A stretch of 8,212 bases of DNA from an uncultured Porphyromonadaceae bacterium (GCA_900552325.1 URZG01000085.1:1-8212); one strand, 5' to 3'; positions 1 to 7,362 are shown, numbered from the stretch's first letter. Notes: a model not told the origin generated them from the letters alone. Translations and numbers: made by a program.

Positions 1-3000
1 GCCCGAGAATGAGCTGTTGGTCACCGAGAAGTTGTCGCAGGTGTGGTTCTCCACACTGGGCGATTCCACGCGCAGCAGGTAGGGATTGGGATGAGGATCG
101 GTCAGCGAGCCGGAGCCGTAGTACTGCCGGCAGGAGAAAGCGCAGTTGTCGACGCTCACATGGTGCGACATATCGTAGACGTTCATCACCGAATGGTATT
201 CCGCATCCTGCGAGGGCTGGAAGGTCATCGACGAGAAGTTGACCCACGGGGTGCGCTGCACCTGTACCATACCTTCGTGGTGGTAGGATATGTACTCGGA
301 GCTGGGTTCGGCATAAATGTCGATGGAGGAAGTGGGCATGGAGCCTGTGATCACGACGGCGGCACGGTTGCCCGACTTCGAGCGGAAAGTAATGGAGTTG
401 GTCTCTGAGGTGCCTTTCACATCGGAGATGTAGATGTTCTCGTTGTAGGAACCGTCAAGAACCTCGAAGGTCACCGGGCCTTCAACTCCGTCGGCGAGAG
501 CCCGGCGCACGGCTGCGAAAGTGGTGTAGTCGCCTGTCTTGCCTACAGTATAGGTGCCGGAGAGTCCGGCCCGTACCGGCACTTCCACTGCTTCGGCCTG
601 TGTCACTTGCCTGGGTGTGTCGCCGAATGTCACTTCGGAGAGGGTGGCGGTGATTTTCGCTCCGGCCGGAGTGGCTTTGTCCACATCGGCGGCGAGCCAG
701 AGATACCAGGTGCCTTTGGAGTCGATTACAGCGGGAGTCTCGCCGGCAGAGAATGTTATCTCGCCCGAGGGGTTGACAACCCCTTCTCCCAACTTGTTTT
801 CGGCGGCGAATAGGTCGGTCGGGGTCACGAAGAGCGATGCCTTGGCGATGGAGCCTTCGGAGATGGAAATGTCGGCTTTGGCCGAGGTGAGGTCGATGGT
901 GCTGAGATCGCCGGCGATTTCCACCGTGGCTTTGAGTACGGGTGCGTCAACCGATCCGCGTACCACATATTCAGTTGCGGCGCCTTCGGTGACGGGTGCA
1001 GATGCTACCGAGAGGTTTTCAAGGGGCCTGAGTCCTACCTGACAATGGAAGCCCGCAACCGAAGGGGAGGATTGGGTCTTCACCACAACCGTAAGGGAAC
1101 CGTCGTCGGCTGTGGAGACCACGTATTCCGGGCCGTGGAGCCCCATGTATGTATCGATGAGAGTCTCTTCGCTGACGGTGGAGCCGTTGTAGACTTTCAT
1201 GGAGTGTATGCCGAGTCCGAATCCGTCCTCAGGGGTGTCGATGTACACGGTTGTGCCGGGTTTGCCGGGGATGAAGGTCACCTGACCGCTGAAGCTTGTG
1301 GAGATGTTGCCTTCCTCGCCTCCGTCGTCATAGAACTGGAGGGTGCGGGTCACAATCACCGTATTGTCGTCGCCCGAAGGCATCAGATAGATGTTCTGAG
1401 TCACGGAATGTCCCTCGGGATCGCCGTTTTCCACTGCGAGATCAGAATCATCGGCAAGAATAAGGGAGTTGAGGGCCGCATCGACGATGATGTCGGAGTC
1501 GATATCATCTTTTACGTCGAAGGTAAGCCAGAGGCGGTTGTCGCCATCGGCGAGTGTGACGGGAGTGTCGAATGTCACGGTTGCTTCGGTGGTTTCGGGC
1601 GAGAGAATCCGTCCTACTACGGTTGCCGTGGAGAAGTCGCGCGAATTGCCCGAGGAATGTACATAGAGATTCTTGACTGCTTCAACGCCTGTCAGAGTGG
1701 CCTTTACACCTTTCACGGTAATCGGGTTGATGTTCCCCTCGGCGGTCACATTGATGTCGAGCAGACGGTTGTTGGTCGAGCCGGTGCGCACGCCGGTCTC
1801 ACCGGGTGCGTTCTGTGCGACCTCTACGGCTGTGATGGCCATAGGTCTTGTGATAATCTGGCGTACCTCGCCTTTGAAACCTTTCTTACAGTAAGAGGTG
1901 GTAGTGGTGTTGGGGTTGAAAATTACAGTCAAAGAACCGTCGTCGTCGGTTGAAACGAGAGGTACGCCCGGACCGGTGGTGGCGTCGGCCGTGGATTTGC
2001 AGCTCCACAGCACGGTGCCGTTCTGGCCGCCCGAGCGCACCTCGAACTTGGCGCGGGTTCCGTAGCTTTGCGAAGCGAAATATACCTCGAATTCGGAGAT
2101 GTTGAGCTCAATCTTGCCGGAGGGATCAGCGGGATAGAATGTCACCACGTGATTTGTGCTCGAGGGGTTGTAGCGGTTCTCGTTGTAGGCATAGGGCTCG
2201 TTGGCAAAATTCCATTTGGAGGAGATGGTGTGGGAATGTGTGCCTGAAGTCAGTATGCATTTGTTGCTGACCGTAGCCTTGGCTTCGGCAGCGGCATCGT
2301 GCGATATGCCGGCAACCTTTACGGAGGTCAGCGACAGAGTGACCTCCTCGCCGTCGGCTGCACCACCTGTGATGTCGGCTGTGACGGCGAACCAGTTGTT
2401 GCCTTCGGCAAGGGTTTTGTCGGCGGCCAGTGTGGCGTTTCCGGCGTTGAAATCAGCAGAAACGAGAAGATTGGCCTCTTTTACCGCGGAAGCGTCTTTT
2501 GTCTTGCCGAGAAAATAGAGCGACGCGCCTTTCACGTTGGCGCTTGCCGAGAGGGCGGCGCTGTTGAACGAGAGTGGCTGCAGGGCATTATCAGTGGTCA
2601 CATTGAAATATACGGCTTTCACGCCGGCCTCGCTTTCGGCTACTGTGGCGTCGTCGGCAAGGGCGTTTTCGGCGGTGACACCTTCAAAGGTCATGGGTGC
2701 CTCGGCGAACTGTGATACGGTGGCGGTCCAGCCTGTTCCGGCGTAGAAGTCGGAAACAGCCGTACACTTGTAATATAAGGTGAGGGCGCCGTCGGCTGCC
2801 GCGGATTTGATCTTTCCGGGGAGGTCATTGGATGTGGCCTGAAAAATCAGTGCGGAGGCATCTGTGGTGCGTCCGGAATATACCTTGAACTGGTCGGAGT
2901 TGGAGGCGATGGAAGCGATGAAGATGCCGAACTGCGTAACATCCATCTGGATTTTCTTCGACGGATCGGCGGGAACGAAGGTTATGGTGCCTTCGGATTT

Positions 3001-3993
3001 CAGGGGGACTTTCCCGGCGGTTCCGCCGGTATCGTAGAAGGAACGAGGGGTGTCGATTTTCACGACGGGCCATGAGCCTTCGGAGGGCATCAGGAGTTCC
3101 TGCGAGACCGTGATATCGGCAGGGGTATCGCCTTCGACGGCGACGTCATTCCCGCCGATGCGGAGTGTGGTTATCTGAGGTGCTGTGAGCGGGCCTGCGG
3201 CGGTCGCGGCGATGTCGCCCACAAGATAGAATTTGTTGTGTCCGGTGGCGAGGGTGTAACCTGCCGGGGTTACTTCCGAGAGGTTGCCTGCGGCATCCTC
3301 GGCACACAGCCGGATGTCGGCCACCTCGTCACCCCATGAGGTCTGATAGTCAAGGGCATCGATCGTCAGGGGATTGAGCGCACGTGCGGTGGTGATGTCT
3401 ATGCCGAAAAGCGGCGCGCCGGTCTGTCCGGAGAATACCTGCTGCGAGGCGCCGAAAAGTGAGACCTGCTTCACTTCCATGTCGCCGGCGACTTCCATCT
3501 CCACGGTGGCTTTTATTCCGGTTCCGGTAATGGTGCTTCCCGACGGTTTCCATACCACGGTCAGGTAGCCGGTCTCGGTACTGAAAGGCTCTGTGGGCGG
3601 TTTGGTGCTGTAGAAATAGGTTTTCCAGCCGGAAGGAGTTGTGTACGTGTACTCTTCATCCCAGTCATCGTAAGAGTAGGAGATCTTATCGATCTTTGTA
3701 TCGTAGAGATACACGTTCACATTCTTGAGGTCGTACTCGTCGAATGTGATGGTGAGTTTCGTGCCCGGATCGGTCTTGAAGCAGACCCCGGTTGCATAGT
3801 CGTTGTAGGTACTGGGTTTGGACGTGGCGGTGCTGCCGTCGTAGAGCGTTATCGGCTCTGTCCCAACTTCTACTTCAACGACTTTGCCCACATTGCTCTC
3901 GGAATTGTTGCCTAAGAACACATCGCGGCCCATGGCCGGCGATGTGCCTGTGAGAAGCAATGCGGTCAATAAAGTGTAAAACTTCTTGCGCAT
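1..3993 (-). CDS. Giant exported multidomain protein (CUB-like and sialidase-N-like repeats, beta-helix), partial
   Basis: The frame is open without a stop from an ATG at 3993 to the left edge (1331 codons read by hand), so the C-terminus is missing. Residues 1-22 are a signal peptide (MRKKF, hydrophobic LLTALLLTG, then SPAMG). Four units of about 260-290 residues follow (roughly 24-283, 291-565, 577-862, 863-1137). Each begins with a CUB-like sandwich; units 2 and 4 carry FYDxGG, and every unit has a strand like DDGSLTV (ETGYLTV, ADGALTL, DDGSLTV, DDGSLTV). Each continues into a domain resembling the N-terminal domain of BNR-repeat sialidases, with NPITVKGV, then NLYVHS, then DGDNRLWLTFDV in unit 3. 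From about residue 1145, YTVGKTGDYTTFAAV followed by GSYNENIYIS marks the start of a right-handed parallel beta-helix. No catalytic domain is visible. Cysteines are sparse, so classical CUB disulfides are absent. Large proteins of this build in Bacteroidota are usually T9SS cargo acting at or outside the outer membrane, but any sorting tail lies outside the window. Function is unknown: adhesin, glycan binder or nutrient-capture protein are all possible. A cobalamin riboswitch lies in its leader. Confidence 0.9.
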   Translation of the reverse strand, partial: MRKKFYTLLTALLLTGTSPAMGRDVFLGNNSESNVGKVVEVEVGTEPITLYDGSTATSKPSTYNDYATGVCFKTDPGTKLTITFDEYDLKNVNVYLYDTKIDKISYSYDDWDEEYTYTTPSGWKTYFYSTKPPTEPFSTETGYLTVVWKPSGSTITGTGIKATVEMEVAGDMEVKQVSLFGASQQVFSGQTGAPLFGIDITTARALNPLTIDALDYQTSWGDEVADIRLCAEDAAGNLSEVTPAGYTLATGHNKFYLVGDIAATAAGPLTAPQITTLRIGGNDVAVEGDTPADITVSQELLMPSEGSWPVVKIDTPRSFYDTGGTAGKVPLKSEGTITFVPADPSKKIQMDVTQFGIFIASIASNSDQFKVYSGRTTDASALIFQATSNDLPGKIKSAAADGALTLYYKCTAVSDFYAGTGWTATVSQFAEAPMTFEGVTAENALADDATVAESEAGVKAVYFNVTTDNALQPLSFNSAALSASANVKGASLYFLGKTKDASAVKEANLLVSADFNAGNATLAADKTLAEGNNWFAVTADITGGAADGEEVTLSLTSVKVAGISHDAAAEAKATVSNKCILTSGTHSHTISSKWNFANEPYAYNENRYNPSSTNHVVTFYPADPSGKIELNISEFEVYFASQSYGTRAKFEVRSGGQNGTVLWSCKSTADATTGPGVPLVSTDDDGSLTVIFNPNTTTTSYCKKGFKGEVRQIITRPMAITAVEVAQNAPGETGVRTGSTNNRLLDINVTAEGNINPITVKGVKATLTGVEAVKNLYVHSSGNSRDFSTATVVGRILSPETTEATVTFDTPVTLADGDNRLWLTFDVKDDIDSDIIVDAALNSLILADDSDLAVENGDPEGHSVTQNIYLMPSGDDNTVIVTRTLQFYDDGGEEGNISTSFSGQVTFIPGKPGTTVYIDTPEDGFGLGIHSMKVYNGSTVSEETLIDTYMGLHGPEYVVSTADDGSLTVVVKTQSSPSVAGFHCQVGLRPLENLSVASAPVTEGAATEYVVRGSVDAPVLKATVEIAGDLSTIDLTSAKADISISEGSIAKASLFVTPTDLFAAENKLGEGVVNPSGEITFSAGETPAVIDSKGTWYLWLAADVDKATPAGAKITATLSEVTFGDTPRQVTQAEAVEVPVRAGLSGTYTVGKTGDYTTFAAVRRALADGVEGPVTFEVLDGSYNENIYISDVKGTSETNSITFRSKSGNRAAVVITGSMPTSSIDIYAEPSSEYISYHHEGMVQVQRTPWVNFSSMTFQPSQDAEYHSVMNVYDMSHHVSVDNCAFSCRQYYGSGSLTDPHPNPYLLRVESPSVENHTCDNFSVTNSSFSG

Positions 3994-4259
3994 GAATTTT
4001 ATGGTACTAAGGTTAAACGTTCAGTGTGCGTTGTGCGCAACCTGATAGCCGGCCTCAGCCTGTTCATGCGGCAAATAAAGAATGTTTCGAGGGGGGTGGG
4101 GAAGAGCCTGGAATCGGGAGCCCGCGCGGGTTCCGTCATCGTCGCTGTAAGTTCCGGGAATGGCGTGAAAATACCGCTTGCCGACGATGCAAGCTTTTCG
4201 TGCCGTTCCTGGCCTTTATGCCTCAATCCTCGAAGGCATCCCTGCTGTGCGCCATGCAG
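3994..4259 (-). other. Long leader between riboswitch and giant gene, no convincing gene
   Basis: This stretch separates the riboswitch from the ATG at 3993. One minus-strand frame is open from an ATG at 4310 to a TAA at 3999-4001, 5 nt before the giant gene. Its 103-residue product is rich in Pro, Arg and His and resembles nothing I know; other frames on both strands are also open here, so the opening is weak evidence. A 10-codon frame (MAHSRDAFED) starts at 4255, 5 nt after the riboswitch P13 hairpin, and stops at 4223-4225. Two hairpins are visible: ATGCCT/AGGCAT (4218-4239) and GCTTGC/GCAAGC (4176-4194). Neither has a U-run on the minus strand, so no terminator is seen. A degenerate -7-like box TTTATTTG (7 of 8 matches to TAnnTTTG) lies at 4072-4079 without a recognisable -33 box, leaving open a weak independent promoter for the giant gene. 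Confidence 0.5.
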
Positions 4260-4491
4260 CGGGCGCGGTGAGCGCCCGTGTGCGGAGCCGGGGTGGCTGT
4301 CGGCATACATGGCAGGTCTTCTGACTTGTCGACATGGCTTCCATTCCCGCCTTCCCGGGCCGGTGGCCCAGTGGTTTTGCGCGTGCCGTCATGCAGAGGC
4401 AGCGGGGAACGGAAACGTCGGCTTACAGCAGCGGGTCTGTCCGGGATTCTCACCCGGTTCCCTATTAAGCCCTCTCGGGCGCCGGATGCCG
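4260..4491 (-). promoter_or_regulatory. Cobalamin (vitamin B12) riboswitch
   Basis: Read on the minus strand, the region carries the conserved core of the adenosylcobalamin riboswitch family: TTAATAGGGAA (the TAATAGGGAA element), CCGGGTGAGAATCCCGG (P5 with loop L5), ACCCGCTGCTGTAAGC (CCCGCnnCTGTAA element), and near the 3' end AAGCC followed by AGTCAGAAGACCTGCC, the B12-box strand. P1 is closed by CGGCAT (4486-4491) pairing with ATGCCG (4301-4306). Just downstream, GGGCGC-TCACC-GCGCCC (4261-4277) forms hairpin P13, and its loop TCACC is exactly complementary to GGTGA in L5 (4450-4454). This is the kissing-loop arrangement known for class-I cobalamin switches, where ligand binding stabilises L5-L13 and usually represses expression of B12 uptake or synthesis genes. 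It is preceded by a promoter and oriented toward the giant exported protein. The aptamer call is firm; the identity of the regulated gene is inference. Confidence 0.95.
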
Positions 4492-4509
4492 TGGTTTCGG
4501 TTTGCGCCG

Positions 4510-4541
4510 CTAAGTTACGACAAAACTTCTTAACCTACAAA
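4510..4541 (-). promoter_or_regulatory. Bacteroidota-type promoter of the riboswitch transcript
   Basis: On the minus strand TTTG (4538-4541) is followed after 20 nt by TAACTTAG (4510-4517), close to the Bacteroidota housekeeping pattern TTTG-N19-21-TAnnTTTG (6 of 8 in the -7 box). Transcription would begin a few bases below 4510, only about 15 nt before P1 of the cobalamin aptamer. It lies immediately downstream of the amylase terminator, so it starts a separate transcription unit. Confidence 0.75.
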
Positions 4542-4553
4542 AATCCATGATAT

Positions 4554-4591
4554 AAAAAGAGAAGGTGCTCTCCGGGGAGAGGCACCTTCTC
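4554..4591 (-). terminator. Intrinsic terminator of the amylase gene
   Basis: On the minus strand GAGAAGGTGC (4582-4591) pairs with GCACCTTCTC (4559-4568), 10 perfect base pairs. The stem continues as TCTC/GAGA inside after a one-base bulge, capped by a CCCG loop, and is followed directly by TTTTT (4554-4558). It begins about 21 nt after the amylase stop codon. The opposite strand has no T-run after the hairpin, so it should act only on minus-strand transcripts and insulate the riboswitch unit from read-through. Confidence 0.92.
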
Positions 4592-4612
4592 GGGCAGATG
4601 TGAATATAGCGA

Positions 4613-7207
4613 TTATTTCACAAGTACTTTTACAGACCGGCCGTCGACATTGACGATATAGAGACCGGGAGCGACCGCTGTATGCACTTCGGAGGAAGCG
4701 GGTGTGGCCAGACGGTAGATTTTGCCGTCGATGCCGGCCACGATTACATTAAGCCCCTCTGCGCCGGCAACGGTGATGGCGCCGTCGGCTGAGGTGATCT
4801 CGTATGCGGTTGCGGTATCGGTTACATTTTCAAGTCCGGCGAGCCAGCTTTTGGTCGAATAGTCGAACTCCATCGAGCGGCCGCGGACTGCCAGGCCGGG
4901 TTCGTTAGCGCCGGGATACTGGCTGCCGCCGTTGCTGCTGAAGATCACGAAGCAGTTCTTGTAGGCGTCGGGGAGCTTGTAGGTCCAGCGTCCCTCGATC
5001 ATTTCCATGCTCACGCCGGGCCATTCTGCCACCGCGTCCCCGTCGTTATAGATATATGCATTTGCTTGGGTCCAGTCGACACCGATAAGGTAAATGAACA
5101 CATCCGCGTTGGGATCGATGGGTGTGGGATCGTAGACGCCCAGGTCGGTGATGGCGCCCTTATTGCCGCTGCCGGTGTAGAGATGGTTTCTGATAGGAGC
5201 GGACTTCTGATCGGCAGTCTGGTCGCCACCGGAGGCCTTGCCGTCGCAGAAGAGGAAACCGGTGAGACCGGAGGGATCTTCGGCGAAAGTGTACTTCCAT
5301 ATATCTCCGTCTACTTTGGTGAGGGCCACGCCGGGCCAGGTGGTGCTGGGGGTGCTCCAGTAGTAGATGTGGGGAGTGGACCAGTTGGTGGGGGAATTGT
5401 CGTAGTAGATGGTGAACGAGTCGGGATCGGGATCAGGATCGGGGTTCGGGTCTGGATTGTCGCCGGAGTTTGTCAAGGTAAGAGTCATCGCCGAGAGATC
5501 GGCGGTAATGTCGTAGGTACCGGGAGCGATTGTCCAGGAGAGGCAACCGGAGGCATCTACGTTGTTGGCGTATTTTACGATAGTGGCCGGGGTGCCCAGG
5601 GTGACGGAAGCGCCTTCAGTTGCTGCGCCGTAGCGGTTGGCGTTCATGTTGAGGTCATCCCAGGTGGAGCCGACGTAGTCAGTGAGGTTGAAATAGCACT
5701 TTGTCTCGCCGGCAGCTGCAACGAATTTCACATTCTTGGCGGTGAAAGTGCTGCCGTTCTGAGTCATGCCTGCGCCGGTACCGGGGGTAGTGGACCAGCC
5801 GGCAGTTCCCTCGAGGTTGCCGAGAACCCACATGGCAGTAACAGGATCGGGATCGTCGCCGCCACCGCCGCCGCCGAGTTCGTCGCTGTAGATCACGGCG
5901 ATACCGCTGCTGCCGACGTTGCCGGAAATTGTGGTGGCCGTCACGGTGAACTGACCGCCCGATACACGGTCGGTATAAGTCCCGGCAGGGCAGTAGCCGC
6001 CGCCGTTGGCAACGGAAACCTGACCGCCGCCCCCTTTCTTCACGATCACGGCGCCGCCGTCCTTACGTGTTACGGATGCCACGTTGCCTCCGTTGGAGAA
6101 ATAGTCGGCGCGGCCTACCATCACGTTGCGGAATTTATTTACTTCGGCCACACTCTTGGCGGTGAAGTGGGTGCTCCCTTTGGCACCGATCTTGATATCG
6201 TTGAAGTTTGTTGCCGACGGACGCGAGAGATAGAGAGCCGTGGCGCCTTTGCGGCAGGCCACGATGGCGTAGGCACGGTCAATCTGTTCCTGCGAGGTAT
6301 ATTTCGAGGCGCCGCCGTTGTTGGCGTATGTGTCGTGGCTTTCGCCCCAGTACACAACCTTTGTATCGGCGATAGTGCTCGCAGCCCAGCCTGCATGTCC
6401 GCCGGGAACGCCGTCGTTGTTGCGCGCGCCGTCGCCGTAGCCGTTATCGGTGACAGACATATAGGTGGTATATTCTTTCATCAGGTTGTCGCCACCGCCG
6501 GGGTTGTCGAGTATTGCGCCGTAGTGGTACATCCCGGCTACCGAGGTGACTGTTTTCCAGAAGTCGCAGCTCTCGGAAGGGAGGGCGATGTGTTTTGCGG
6601 CATCCCAGCGGATACCTTTTACGCCGTACGACTTGAGTTCCTCGATGTATGCCTTTGCGCGGGCCTGCACTTCGGCATCCTCGGAGTTTACATCGGGATA
6701 TGAGTCTCCGCCCCCCATCATGTTGTGGGTAATGCTGTAACGGTTGCCATAGTCCACGGCGCCGTTCCAGCGCAGACGTCCGTTGGAGTTCCACCATGGA
6801 TCGTGATATTTGGTGAGGTCACCGCCCCCTTTCCATCCGTCGACATGGTTTGCCACCACGTCTACTATAACCTTTATGCCGTAGCCTTCGGCTGCCTGGC
6901 AGAGGTCTTTCAGATCCTGCGCGGTGCCGAGTCCGCCGGCGATGAATTTGAAGTCATAGGGGCGGTATGCGTCTGCCCAGGTAGAACCTACTGAAGCATT
7001 GCGCTGCAGGGGGGAGACCTGTACCGATCCGAAGCCGGCGGCTGCGATGTTGGGCAGTTCGGCCTTTACATCAGATAATTTCCAGTTGAAACAGTGCAGG
7101 ATGTTGCCTTCCTGGATGCCTGCCGGCAGTCCATAGTCGTTGGCTGCGTATATAGCCGGAGCCGACAGGGCAGCCACCATAAGCGCACTGAGGAATTTCT
7201 TCTTCAT
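4613..7207 (-). CDS. Secreted AmyE-like GH13 alpha-amylase with CBM26 modules and T9SS-like tail; catalytic Glu replaced by Ala
   Basis: 864 residues from the ATG at 7207. An in-frame ATG at 7279 is rejected because it lies inside the -7 promoter box and would place 24 residues before the signal peptide (MKKKFLSALMVAALSAPAIYA). Residues 24-365 are a GH13 barrel that follows Bacillus subtilis AmyE (subfamily GH13_28) closely: VIVDVVANH (112-121), GIRWDAAKH with nucleophile Asp202, WGESHDTYAN with Asp292, and SRP. AmyE has YGEIL at the general acid/base; here it reads YGAIL, with Ala231 encoded by GCA (6515-6517). Domain C runs to about 441. After a Gly/Asp linker, residues 457-580 resemble SusE/SusF-type starch-binding modules. 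A DP-rich linker follows, then two CBM26-type modules (598-677 and 701-788, each with a WPGV motif). The C-terminus, ending PGLYIVNVDGRSVKVLVK, resembles a T9SS type A sorting domain, predicting outer-surface export. Family members hydrolyse alpha-1,4-glucan. This copy should bind starch but is predicted to cleave poorly or not at all. It is monocistronic by its own promoter and terminator. Confidence 0.95.
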   Translation of the reverse strand: MKKKFLSALMVAALSAPAIYAANDYGLPAGIQEGNILHCFNWKLSDVKAELPNIAAAGFGSVQVSPLQRNASVGSTWADAYRPYDFKFIAGGLGTAQDLKDLCQAAEGYGIKVIVDVVANHVDGWKGGGDLTKYHDPWWNSNGRLRWNGAVDYGNRYSITHNMMGGGDSYPDVNSEDAEVQARAKAYIEELKSYGVKGIRWDAAKHIALPSESCDFWKTVTSVAGMYHYGAILDNPGGGDNLMKEYTTYMSVTDNGYGDGARNNDGVPGGHAGWAASTIADTKVVYWGESHDTYANNGGASKYTSQEQIDRAYAIVACRKGATALYLSRPSATNFNDIKIGAKGSTHFTAKSVAEVNKFRNVMVGRADYFSNGGNVASVTRKDGGAVIVKKGGGGQVSVANGGGYCPAGTYTDRVSGGQFTVTATTISGNVGSSGIAVIYSDELGGGGGGDDPDPVTAMWVLGNLEGTAGWSTTPGTGAGMTQNGSTFTAKNVKFVAAAGETKCYFNLTDYVGSTWDDLNMNANRYGAATEGASVTLGTPATIVKYANNVDASGCLSWTIAPGTYDITADLSAMTLTLTNSGDNPDPNPDPDPDPDSFTIYYDNSPTNWSTPHIYYWSTPSTTWPGVALTKVDGDIWKYTFAEDPSGLTGFLFCDGKASGGDQTADQKSAPIRNHLYTGSGNKGAITDLGVYDPTPIDPNADVFIYLIGVDWTQANAYIYNDGDAVAEWPGVSMEMIEGRWTYKLPDAYKNCFVIFSSNGGSQYPGANEPGLAVRGRSMEFDYSTKSWLAGLENVTDTATAYEITSADGAITVAGAEGLNVIVAGIDGKIYRLATPASSEVHTAVAPGLYIVNVDGRSVKVLVK
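5420..5461 (-). repeat. Six-base tandem repeat encoding the Asp-Pro linker
   Basis: Imperfect GAYCCN hexamers encode residues 583-596 of the amylase (NPDPNPDPDPDPD pattern) between the SusE/F-like module and the first CBM26-type module. Changes in repeat number would be in frame and alter only linker length. Asp-Pro linkers of this kind are common between domains of exported Bacteroidota glycan-active proteins. Confidence 0.75.
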
Positions 7208-7276
7208 GTTGATGATAATAAGGTATTTAGATGAATGTAAAATGCAAGAGTACTGGTATTCAGGTAAGAATATTTG

Positions 7277-7284
7277 CAAAATTA
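7277..7284 (-). promoter_or_regulatory. -7 box of the amylase promoter
   Basis: TAATTTTG on the minus strand is a perfect match to the Bacteroidota -7 consensus TAnnTTTG. No clear TTTG lies about 20 nt upstream, although an eight-base T-run (7288-7295) is adjacent. Transcription from here gives a leader of about 60 nt before the ATG at 7207. This supports the shorter amylase start and separates the gene from the upstream Nudix gene, after which no hairpin terminator was seen. Confidence 0.65.
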
Positions 7285-7362
7285 ATCAAAAAAAACGACA
7301 TCCCCTTATTATGGTGTGAAATTTATACAGCTGCCGGCGGAAAGGTTGAATTTGGCGACGGA

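Noticed and set aside
1045..1953. 302-codon open frame on the plus strand
   Set aside because: Antisense to the giant exported protein, which reads through without a stop and has repeated recognisable domains; no promoter or plausible product on the plus strand.
4176..4198. Plus-strand hairpin GCTTGC/GCAAGC followed by TTTT as a terminator
   Set aside because: The stem is only 6 bp, the T-run is 4, and no plus-strand gene lies upstream that would need it.
4024..4533. 169-codon plus-strand frame across the riboswitch
   Set aside because: It covers the reverse complement of the cobalamin aptamer, its promoter and leader, whose RNA conservation explains the sequence; the product is not protein-like.
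5066..6703. 545-codon open frame on the plus strand
   Set aside because: Exactly antisense to the amylase, whose domains, motifs, signal peptide, promoter and terminator are all clear; the product is Gly/Val/Ala-rich low-complexity sequence typical of antisense frames in GC-rich genes.
7208..7279. Longer amylase start at 7279
   Set aside because: The ATG falls within the TAATTTTG promoter box and would put 24 residues before a complete, well-formed signal peptide; the ATG at 7207 is preferred.
7287..7362. Possible terminator of the Nudix gene before the T-run at 7288-7295
   Set aside because: No stable stem was found directly upstream of the T-run on the minus strand.
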